DNA from: Nematostella vectensis
Lineage: Eukaryota > Cnidaria > Anthozoa > Actiniaria > Edwardsiidae
Length of the DNA stretch: 64,000 nucleotides
NCBI RefSeq assembly: GCF_932526225.1
Contig: NC_064038.1
Coordinates: 3,658,001 to 3,722,000 of the forward strand
Direction: 5' to 3'
Both the position numbers and the translations under genes were made by a program. The notes under the pieces are model-generated. The model did not search any database, had not been told where the DNA came from, and saw only the letters and a program-made list of their open reading frames with translations. Positions 36,801-48,800 of the stretch are shown piece after piece. The stretch's first letter is position 1. Each line of letters begins with the position of its first letter.

Positions 36801-39800
36801 CCAGGGACGGCAATGCGACACATGCAAGCCTGGATTCTATCGCTTGACCCGCGATAATCCTGAAGGTTGCCAAGGTAACTAACCTGCCACGGGATGGATT
36901 CAATTTTTTGTCTCGAACTATTGTACGGGAAATGTCATACACGATTTGTTTTGCCTCACAGAATGCGCATGTCATCATGGAGGGACGGTCAATGCATCCA
37001 ACGTCTGTGTTACGGTAAGTAAAGGAGCGTAGGCGCTTTTTCTAGAGTGGAGGGGTGGGGGAGGGGCTGCTCGAGGAAATCTGGTAGGGAGGGGTGGGGG
37101 CGCTTATTTAAATCCGCCATGTGTATAATGGAAAGTTTGCTATCTTTTGTAACAATCTACGTGATTTATTATCTGTATAAACCAACTAAGAAACACTATA
37201 GACACTGCCCTCTAAAAGCTTGATTGTGTGGGATATTGCGTGACATGTGACCTATTGCGTACCTTTTATGCAGGACTCCTATGGACAGTGCCCGTGTAAA
37301 ACTAACGTGGAGTTGCGTGACTGCAGTCAGTGCAAACATGGATTTTACGAGCTGAATGCAAACTCGACAGAAGGCTGTAAATGTAAATATTTAGTCTATG
37401 AAAGTCGATGGGAGACTTGGGCGGGCACGCGTGAAATCCTGTGGTAATAAAAAGCAAGTGTTCCTCGGGCCTATTAAAAATGGCTGCCGTGAAAAAGCGA
37501 AAGAAAACAAGATTCCCTGCAAGTTTATGTGAAATGTCTCTATTAGTGACCATTTAGCGGCCAAAAATGTCAAATCATTGCATATGTATGTTCACTTCAA
37601 TCGTTCATAAAAGGAGCCTTTTAAAGAAAAAAATCACTTCGAAAAATTGTGCCTAATAGACACAACATGAGCATCCGGAGCAGTCAAAAACGGTGAACCC
37701 ATTGAGTGATCGGTGGATTTTGTTCCTCCCATCAGCGTGTGAGTGTGACTCTGGCGGGACTTATCCCGCGGGAACTTGTAACAAGGCCACGGGGCAGTGC
37801 CAGTGTCGTGCGCACGTGACAGGAAAGAGATGCAACCGGTGGGTATCACTAGAATGAGCTGACATGTGATGGCGATGGCGATGGCGATGGCGATGGCGAT
37901 GGCGATGGCGATGGCGATGGCGATGGCGATGGCGATGGCGATGGCGATGGCGATGGCGATGGCGATGGCGATGGCGATGGCGATGGCGATGGCGATGGCG
38001 ATGGCGATGGCGATGGCGATGGCGATGGCGATGGCGATGGCGATGGCGATGGCGATGGCGATGGCGATGGCGATGGCGATGGCGATGGCGATGGCGATGG
38101 CGATGGCGATGGCGATGGCGATGGCGATGGCGATGGCGATGGCGATGGCGATGGCGATGGCGATGGCGATGGCGATGGCGATGGCGATGGCGATGGCGAT
38201 GGCGATGGCGATGGCGATGGCGATGGCGATGGCGATGGCGATGGCGATGGCGATGGCGATGGTGATGGCGATGGTGATGTTGATGGTGATGGTGATGGTG
38301 ATGGTGATGGTGATGGTGATGGTGATGGTGATGGTGATGGTGATGGTGATGGTGATGGTGAGATTGATGATGATAGAGATAACGTGATGGTGGTGGTGAT
38401 TATGATGGCGATGATGATGGTGGTGGTGATAAAAGCAATATTAATTAAACATATTTTTCAGCACGGAGGACGGATATTATTACCCAGAACTACATTTCGT
38501 TAAGGCAGAAAAAAATCCCTACAAACCTGCAACGGTTGGTAATTTTCCCAAAAAATACTTCACCATTTCTTTAATTCAGATGTGACGTCATGTAGTAATT
38601 GTTTAATTGCATTCCCAGAACACCTTGCACACCTTACTCCACGTACCAATCTCCTCCCATTACATGGTAATGGTTCGCTTCTCACTCGACACTAGCGCAA
38701 ACTCCAGGGCCCAGGTTTTACTCACTCCTGCTGATAACAGTTCACACTACGCAAGCGCTCGAGGCGTGACCGTTGACCTTATCCAGTGTGGCTCGCCTGG
38801 TACGATGTGTTCTGGCAAACCATTTACAAATGTAACGTTATCAAAGGGGAAATGGATGGCACTTGTGAACACCACAGATAAAAACCTAAAGATGGTAAGT
38901 AAAGCAGAACTGTAGCTGAAATATCTTATTCTTAGCATCCTGCAGAGAAGGAATGAGAAAAGACGACAAATTAAATGTGTTCTTATTCACGTCTTCCGTC
39001 TAGATATATACAGCAAATCCTTGTAATGATTCCTTTTGCAATTTGGTGAAAAATTTACAATGTATAGAATAGTGTTGACTGCTATAATCACATGTAGTCG
39101 GTATCCGATTTTCGCAGACAAAAATTGCAATATGTTCTGTGAAATAAAAAAAGGAAGCTTTATTAATTAAGGATCATGAGCTATTGTTAATTTTTCTCTG
39201 AGTATCGTAAAATCGTAAAGAGCGTAAAAAGATCTGCACAACCGCGACGGCTTGGTGTCTAAAGAAAAGCAGCATAAATACAATTACTACTCACGATCTT
39301 CCATTTTTAGCATGAAGTCATCGCTTTGCCCTTAGAATTCCTCAACAGTAATGTGCTTGGTTCACGAAACCAAGCCTTCCAGTTTCAGTGCTCCGTTGAA
39401 GCCAATGATATGGGGTAAGAATAAAAATACGCTAAGAACAAGGAAAGGGTATTGTTGGGCTTAAACTATATGTGGGATTACAGAAGCACAAAGCACATAA
39501 AACCATATTCGGTTCTATAACACCAAAATATCAAATACCCTATTTGGTGCTAGCACGAAGGCACTAATTTCCATATTTGGTGTTAACACCAAAGCGCTGG
39601 GCACCATATATGGTAAAATGCAGGTGCGTCGCATCCTGGAACTACATGCGTTTTAGATAGGAAAACGCAACGAGCCTGGCTAAAGTAGGCGACATTTCAA
39701 GCGGGGCATGTAGCGTGCAATATGTCTACTAAATGTATCCTAGGCACTACCAAAAACTTATAGCGCGTGACAAATTTTTAGAGTGCGACGCGAAAATGTT

Positions 39801-42800
39801 TCTCAACTAACTATTTGTCTTGCGCGTCTCTCTGGGTGGCTAAACTAGGAGACATTTAGGAGACACGGAGACGCGCTCGAAGTGTCGCCCAGTTTAGCCA
39901 GACCTTTATGATAGTCATTTCTAGGTCCTCTTATCAGATATATACCGTGGGTATAAATGTTCCGTATAACTGTGAATGTTTGCATACATAATAGCAAACA
40001 TGGTAAAAACTTAAGATTTAGATATTGTTGCTTTGTACATACCAGACATACGCTTACTTTATTTGCTGAAAGTGTTTCTTTTTGATCTTCATTTCTAGTA
40101 TTGGTAAACCACGTGAGCGCTACTGCCTGTCGAATGTGTTCAGCCTGACAGCGGCTTATCTGAACGGAACACTACGTAAGTGAAGTACCAAGAGATTTTA
40201 TTTCTCGGGGGGGGGGGGGGGAAGAGTGTACAGTGCGGGTCTTAAGATGGATACAGTGGTACTCTATTAAGCGGCTGCCCTCGGGGGTAAAAGTGGTCGC
40301 TTAGTAGATGTAACTTATTGCAGTAATTTAGTAAGGAATTTAAATATGTTAAGACTAGGTGAAATGGCTGCTAAATGGGGGAACAACTGTACAAAGACGG
40401 AGTTAGTAAGAGGAATTGGGGAGGGGAGCGAGTTACGGGTCAGCTCTCCCGGATGTCAGGTTCAAGCCGTAGCATAAGCTTATAAGCCCTTATATTGATA
40501 AGCTCTTTTATTTATAAGCCCTTATATTGATAAGCTCTTTTATTTATAAGCCCTTATATTTATAAGCTCTTTTATTTATAAGCCCTTATATTTATAAGCT
40601 CTTTTATTTATAAGCCCTTATATTTATAAGCTCTTTTATTTATAAGCCCTTATATTTATAAGCTTATAAGCCCTTATATTTATAAGCTCTTTTATTTATA
40701 AGCCCTTATATTTATAAGCTCTTTTATTTATAAGCCCTTATATTGATAAGCTCTTTTATTTATAAGCCCTTATATTGATAAGCTCTTTTATTTATAAGCC
40801 CTTATATTGATAAGCTCTTTTATTTATAAGCCCTTATATTTATAAGCTCTTTTATTTATAAGCCCTTATATTTATAAGCTCTTTTATTTATAAGCCCTTA
40901 TATTTATAAGCTCTTTTATTTATAAGCCCTTATATTTATAAGCTTATAAGCCCTTATATTTATAAGCTCTTTTATTTATAAGCCCTTATATTGATAAGCT
41001 CTTTTATTTATAAGCCCTTATATTGATAAGCTCTTTTATTTATAAGCCCTTATATTTATAAGCTCTTTTATTTATAAGCCCTTATATTGATAAGCTCTTT
41101 TATTTATAAGCCCTTATATTTATAAGCTCCTATAATTTTAAGCCCTTATATTTATAAGCCCTTATATTTTAAGCCCTTATATTTATAAGCTCTTTTATTT
41201 ATAAGCCCTTATATTGATAAGCTCTTTTATTTATAAGCCCTTATATTGATAAGCTCTTTTATTTATAAGCCCTTATATTTATAAGCTCTTTTATTCATAA
41301 GCCCTTATATTGATAAGCTCTTTTATTTATAAGCCCTTATATTTATAAGCTCCTATAATTTTAAGCCCTTATATTTATAAGCCCTTATATTTTAAGCCCT
41401 TATATAAGCCCTATAAGCCCTTATATTTTTGAAGCACTATAACGCTTGAATTTGCTTGAGCTGCTAAAGCATTAAAGGAAATTGATAAGATATTTCACCT
41501 TAAATGTACAGCATAGCTAGTTTCACCTTTAAATTTTCTTAATGACTTTTTACCACTTGATAAACAAGTGTGAGGCTCGGTACTCCACTTTACCGCTACC
41601 ACTTCGACAAATTGTGCGACAAGTTTAGCAAACACCTATTACAGCCCTTCACAAAATGTCTATCACGAATATACAGTTGGGGCTTCATATTACTGATTCC
41701 TCGACTTGTTACCAAGTGCAAATACTACTTAACCAGGTTCAATATGTATCCTGGTTATCATTGTGTCATCTCGGCCATGGCCATCTCAAATGAACCTTTC
41801 CGTTCTCCAGCTTGTTCGTGTGATCCACTCGGGTCCAGGACTCTATCTGAATGTGAGCCTTACGGCGGTCAGTGTCGGTGTAAGCCTGGTGTCGAGGGGC
41901 GAGACTGTGGTCGCTGTAAGCCTGGGTTCTACAACATGACGTCAGAAGGTTGCAGACGTGAGTATGCTTGGGACAATAATTGTTTTAAGTCTTATCCTTT
42001 AAGTCTTATACCTTCATCAAATCATAGCCACCATAAGGGACACCTTATTGAAAAGGTTTTTGCTAAGATATAAGCTGGTAAACGGACTACAATGTTCAAT
42101 ATCTTCGCAAAATATGATATCGTGAACAGATAGTGAACAGGGTTAAAAGGATGGATTACCATTAACGAAAATGGGAACGGTCTTTGATTAAACGGCCGGG
42201 AAGACGAGACTGATGGACTTGTTTTCTCAACTTGTTCTCCTCGTTCTTTTCAAGCGAATTAGATTATATAGTAAGCATGAAATGTTCTCCTATGTAAGGT
42301 CTATGGATCATAAAAACGTAATGGTATGAGTGGTAATGATGACCTTCTCTTATAGCTTGCGACTGTAAAGGTCCTAATTCCGTATGTGACCCTGTGTCCG
42401 GCGAATGTGAGTGTCCGGCCAACAAAGTCGGACGAACCTGTGAGCCATGTCAGTGCAACAACAGCACGGATAAATGCCTTCGTAGCGGAGAGTGTCGGGA
42501 TTGCCAGCACAATACCACGGGGTTCTACTGTGACAAGTGCGTGACGGGGACCTTTGGTAACGCAACTGCCCAGCAATGCAAAGGTAAGCAGATCTGTCAC
42601 GCAACAGCACTTACAATAAGACTACCGTCACACCAGCAACACGCAGATCAACTAATCACGGTCGCGCAGACAACACGCACATTAACGGGTTACGGTCACA
42701 CAACACTGTCACGGCTGATTTGACCCCTATATATCTTTATTTTACAGCGTGTGACTGTAACGTGAATGGTTCGTCGAGCTCCTTGTGTGATCACGTGACA

Positions 42801-45800
42801 GGGCAATGTTCGTGCAAAGCGAATGTTGTAGGAAGAGACTGCAGTCGGTGTAAGGTAAGTGGCGTTATGTGCAGTCTACTCAGGACAAGCCGACTAGCTA
42901 ATGAGGTGTCAGCAACTCACCCGGGATACTAAGAGGCGGCGAGGCCAGGCAACGAGCCATCATTCTAGGAAGCGCATATTTCTAAGAAAGGACTGAATCA
43001 AAAGTTCGAAACGATGGCGAATTTTGCTTGTTTTTAATTCGTTATCTATGTTATAGTCTTAAAATAAGAGAATTCTGATATATACCTCGTCACACCTGTC
43101 TAAACTAGGCGACATATCGAGCGGATATGTCGCGCGATACATGTTTATGATAGTGGCTAACACAGGAAACATTTCGCCTAGTTTAGCCAGGCCTTTAGGC
43201 TCGTTCCCAGCTTATTTAATTGGTCCCGCAATCCGCCTAACGACCCCGATAGCTTGAAATGAGTTTTTCTATAATCAAAGGCTTGAGTTATCTTGATGTT
43301 GATTTATACATTGTTGTCCTCCTTAGGTGAGCTCATACGGGTTCGGTCCCGCGGGATGTACAGAGTGCGCATGTAATGTCCACGGGTCTGCGAGTCTGCA
43401 ATGTGACGACAGCGGTGTATGCCCGTGCAACTTGGAAGTAATAGGAACCAAGTGCACGCAATGCAAGACGGGATACTTCGGCCTTCCTAAAATGGCGTGC
43501 AAAGGTAAACTAAGATAATGAGGATCTCGGCAGAAGCCAGAAGACTGACAGACGGACAAAAGACTTTAAGACTGACAGTTCAGGGGCGTAGCCAGGGGGC
43601 CCGTCCTCCCCCCCCCTCTTCTAGAAGGGAAAGACAATATCTAAAATACGGGAGACAAAGGCCTTGAAAGGGCCTTTTGGGCCCCCTCCTGTTTAAAATC
43701 CTGGCTACGCCGATGCAGTTTATTTTTTCTGTTTCTCCCAATGGTAACTTTATTTGAAAATGTGGACTTTAAAAGCACACTAGCATACACACATTGGCAT
43801 CAGTCGGACCAAGACGGGACGCTAGCACAGTCTATTACCCGTGCAGTTCGGCGCTTCGTTCGAGTCGAGTTTGCAGTTTATTATTGCCGATGAAGTTTAA
43901 CTGAGGCAAACCGGCTATGCCATGCTGACGAAACAGCTGTCCATGGTCGCCGAACTGCACGGGTAATAAACTGCTAGCGTCCCGTCTTGGCCCGACTGAT
44001 GCCAATGTATGTATGCTAGTGTGCTTTTAAAGTCCACATTTATTTGAAAGGGTTCTTCTAGGTACCAGTAGCTTTTTTTCATAATTCATTTACAGTGCAC
44101 GGCGTATTGAGGAGACTTGGTAAGTTGCGTGACATGTTTGCCTGTTTTCAGCATGTGATTGTAATGTCGACGGAACAGTCAACGGCACTGTGTGCGCCAA
44201 CGATACCATTGGTCAGTGTCAATGCAAGTCTGGCGTGACAGGGCGAGCGTGTGACAAGTGTCAGATATACTTCACGGGTTTTACAAGCTCTGGGTGTGTG
44301 GGTAAGTTTCACTGTCACGCAATCCTAGCGTGGCAGGTAATGCATATCACGACATCTTAGCGTGACAGGATATGTAATGTGTGACGTCATTTCAAGCTCT
44401 GGGTGTGTGAGTAAGTTACACTGTCACACAATCCTATCGTGACAGGTAATGCATAATCACGACATCTTAGCGTGACAGGACGTGCATTGTGTGACGTCAT
44501 TTGACTCTTTGTGTGTATAGGTAGGTTACTGCGTCACAAGCCTGTTTGAGATCTAACGAAATTATTTTACACAGCATGCCCTGGGTGTGTGAAGGCGCTT
44601 ATGAAGAATGTGAAGGAGACGGACACAGATGTCAATCAGTCGGTTGCCATAGCAACTGGACTTGATGCGCTGACTAAGATGCAGGAGCCTCTCAGCAAAA
44701 CGGAGCAGAAACTGACGCAAATCAATGTAAACCCAAAGAACAGAACAATTTCCAACACTTTGCAAGCTTGCTCTCTCGGAAAAAGTAGGATGTGTCGGGG
44801 TAGGGTGGGTGAGATGAAGCAAGACAGATTTCTAAGCTTCTCCTTTTCTTGCAATAGGCCATGGACAGATGGAATTGGTCCGTAACAGACAATGTATTTA
44901 TTTACCTATAGAGATCACAATAGCCACACTAGCCAACACGCTGCAGGCATCCAGCAAATGCTCCGTGTTATCACTAGCTGACCAAGAAACCTGCAAGAGC
45001 CATTAACCCTTTAAAAACCCAAACTACCGCACCCGCTCAGTCACTCACGACAACCTCATAATTCCTTAACATAAAAAAAAACAAATTTTTAATTTTTGGA
45101 TCCTAAGCTGGGGGGATTATTGTGTTACTTAATTCGTGTTGTTTTGATTCAGAGTGAAAGTAACGGCTTTGATGCGAGAGTATCGCAAGCTCAGACCGAT
45201 TATGAGCGTATGAAAAATAACGCTTTGCCGAGTGTTGATGCCTTGCACAGCAAAGTGGCGCAACAGGTATGTGACATTGTCGTGAAACAGATACTCCATA
45301 ATGTCACTCAACAGGTTTGTAACACCGTCACGCAATATGCATTTAACACCGTCACGCAATAGGTATTTAACGCTGTCACGCAATGGGTATGTAACACCGT
45401 CATGCAATAGCTAATTAGCATATGTAGCTTCGCCATCTTTACTGTCACGCAACAGATTTCATACTGCTGTGCAACCAAATATACACATAAAAGATATGCA
45501 CAATAATCTCATTTTTAAAATCTTTTTAGAATCAAGAACACAGCGAATTCGCGCTGCGTCTGCTGGCTAACACAACTACATCTCGAAGTAGAACAGCCTT
45601 ATTATTGACGAACACAAACGGAACCATCAAAGAGATACACGGTAAGCGAAACAGCCAAAGGGACAGTAAGACAGATACAACACCTTTTCTAGACGAATCA
45701 GAGAAAGCAAATTAGAGAAAAATCAATATTTTTAGGCCTATCTACTGTATCTGTTAGTGGATGGCGTCTGTTCAATAGGTCTAGCATATTTTTAAAAAAA

Positions 45801-48800
45801 TGTTATTTTTGGCATTTGTATAGCGCACTTAAACATACGAAATGTTGAAATGCGCTTCCCATTTTATCCGAGAAGACGAGGGGTTCACAGTCCCCATTGT
45901 ATTATTACACCTCTGAAAAAAACAAGTTGATCTGACCTCTTTCTCGAGAAGCGAAGCCCGTACCACTGAGCTATCGCGCCACTCTCTTTGTTTTTTTACT
46001 AGGTGTGGACGATCTTGTAGATGATATTCTCAGAAAAGTCATGTCGGTTGAGCGAGCTGGGTACCAGGCTCTCTCGTCTTCCAGAGAAATGACTTCGCGT
46101 AGTATGTCACGTGACTTCTCACTCGAAGAAGCAAAAGTGAATACACAGATGGCAAACGCGGAGAACCTCACTACCTTTGTGCGAAACTTCGCCGGGAGGG
46201 TACGTAAGAAAACGTCGTTAAACGATAACCGAACGTTATCAACATTATAGGTCCTGACAACAGTATCATAATCGCGTTTGAACGATTTGTCGTTCAAGAT
46301 CCATGTCCCCCAAAATCGAGATTAGAAGTGTTTTTCTTTTCAGTGCTTTTAACTAGTGGGTAAAACACCGTTTTTAATTTTGATTTTAAGAAAATCCCCT
46401 TGGTTTAGTGGGAGGCGAGGGTGTGGATTTTTTCTAGCATTACTCAGTTTCTTAGACGTTTATATAGATTTTAACTTTTTTTTACCACTTGTTACTACTA
46501 ATATCTAGATCCCAAAGGGGCTTTATTTACATGATCTTCATTAGATCTAAAGATCTTTTTCTCCATTTATTTTCACGTTACAGGTGTTAAGTCAGACATT
46601 GTTATCAAATGAACTCGGCCCTAGGATTTGGAACTATAGCAGAAACCTGACCGCGCTACAAGAAAACTGGGAACAAACGCATGCGCTCTTCATGAGAAAT
46701 ATCGAAGATTTGAACCTCAGTTTGACCTCAATACGTCAGTACATCAATCATACAAAGGTAACAAGCAAACAGGTATTTTTTCATGAAAAAGGCTCTACCA
46801 ACTAAGAGCTTATAGTTTGTTTCAAACAAATGATCACCTAATAAAAAATTAAACTGCACAAGGAGAATCCATCAGTCAACCCGTAGCAGCATGGGTTGCA
46901 TACTCGCCCAAGAACTTTGTGCTTCGAAAATTTCCAAGTAAATTTGCAGGACATCATTTTTACAACGATTTTGCATGCCGCCATTTTGAGAAATAGACAG
47001 ACCCTACGTTCTAGAACAGCTCACTCTCCAGACACTTTTACAGAAAAAACGACAGCCACTGATTGATAAAAATGCGGAGGTCTTGTGATTGGCAAGTTAT
47101 GAATGCAGACCAATACTCCCTTGTAATGCTGGCATATCTATTTATTTACTATTTTTCTTTTTTCAGCTAATTGTTGACCGTGAGCTGAAGGCGCTAGAGC
47201 AGGTGGCTTATATTGGTCCTCACACAGACGAGATACTCAACAATACGGATAGACTGCTGAAGAACGCAACATCTGCAAATGAGGTAACGTTTCTTAGGGA
47301 GGATTGCAAGACTTTGGTCTGAGTTGGGCTTCTTTACAACATCTTCTTTTATCTTTTTCATTATTGTCACCACCATCATCATAATCATGATGTTCATCAT
47401 GATTAGCAACAACATCATTTCACTCGTATCATTTCACACTTAGCTAACTGACTGCGCTTGAATATACGTCGTTTTTTTAATCACTCTCTACAAAATATCA
47501 AATTAATCCATTTCTCTTTTAAACCCTTCGAGTTTAATCACTAATCTTTCCTTCTGTCGGCAACAAACACATCTTTTCAACGTCTGTCTCTTACTTTTTT
47601 GATTATTGTTTTTTGTTGCTAGCAATACCAGTCCCTCGTTGCCGGTGTAGCAGGCGAGGTGCAGGTATCCATGCTCGAGTTTGACGACGTCCGTAACGAG
47701 CTGATGGTCAAGGTGCTGCAAGGGCGCAATCTCTCCCCCAGGGACCTCCCCTCGGAAACGGCTGATCCTTATTTTCTTGTCGCAATACAACCAGATTGGG
47801 GGAACAGCGGCACCCTAAAATCAACTATCATTCAAGGTTAGTTATTGAAGAACGATATGTTTTTTTGTCTGAGCAGCCATTTATTTTTGCTCTCACTCTT
47901 CGCCAGACTGCGTCACATCGTGACCTCATGCTCTTTACATAAAACCCCTTTCTATATTATATACTTATAGTCCTTGTTTCTTAAACTTAACCCTCTTCTT
48001 CATGTTTCGTATTCCTATCAAAGAAATCAATCCTATTGCCTACTTCTTGTTTATCCCTGTTGTTGTTGGCCTTTCTTCCTCTTCTTTTCCACTTTTTAAT
48101 TTTCTTTAACGTCATCCTCTTTTTCTTCTAATTTTTCTTCCCTCTATATCACTAGAACTTATGTCTTTTCCCCTTCATCGCCAAGCATCTTCTTTTCATC
48201 TTTTGAAATCTTGTTTTATTGTTTAACCTTGATCTCTAAATATTTCCCTGTCAGGCACACTAAACCCCACTTGGCCATTTGGCGAGATATACCGGTTCAA
48301 CTTATCACCAGAACAGCTCAAAGAAACCAAGCTGTCTGTTCATCTCTATGACAACGACCCAGAAGGCGAGGATGACTTTCTGGGTCAGGTGACCATCGAT
48401 CTCTCCAAGAACGACTTCAGCAAAGTGTACACCACCTGGTACCGCCTACTTCCCATGGTAAGTACGTACATCGCCAGGTACCGCCTCCTTCTCATGGTAA
48501 GTACGTACAGCAACTGGTACCGCCTCATTCTCATGGTAAGTACGTACACCACATGGTACCGCCTCCTTCTCATGGTAAGTACGTACATCACCTGGTACCG
48601 CCTCCTTCCCATGGTAAGTACGTACATCACCTGGTACCGCCTCCTTCTCATGGTAAGTACGTACATCACCTGGTACCGCCTCCTTCTCATGGTAAGTACG
48701 TACATCGCCTGGTACCGCCTCCTTCTCATGGTAAGAAGAACATCACCTGGTACCGCCTCCTTCTCATGGTAAGTACGTACATCACCTGGTACCGCCTCCT

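Noticed and set aside
37866-38387. 173-codon open frame made of Met-Ala repeats
   Set aside because: It is the (GATGGC)n tract read in one frame, located inside a laminin intron; no splice or domain support.
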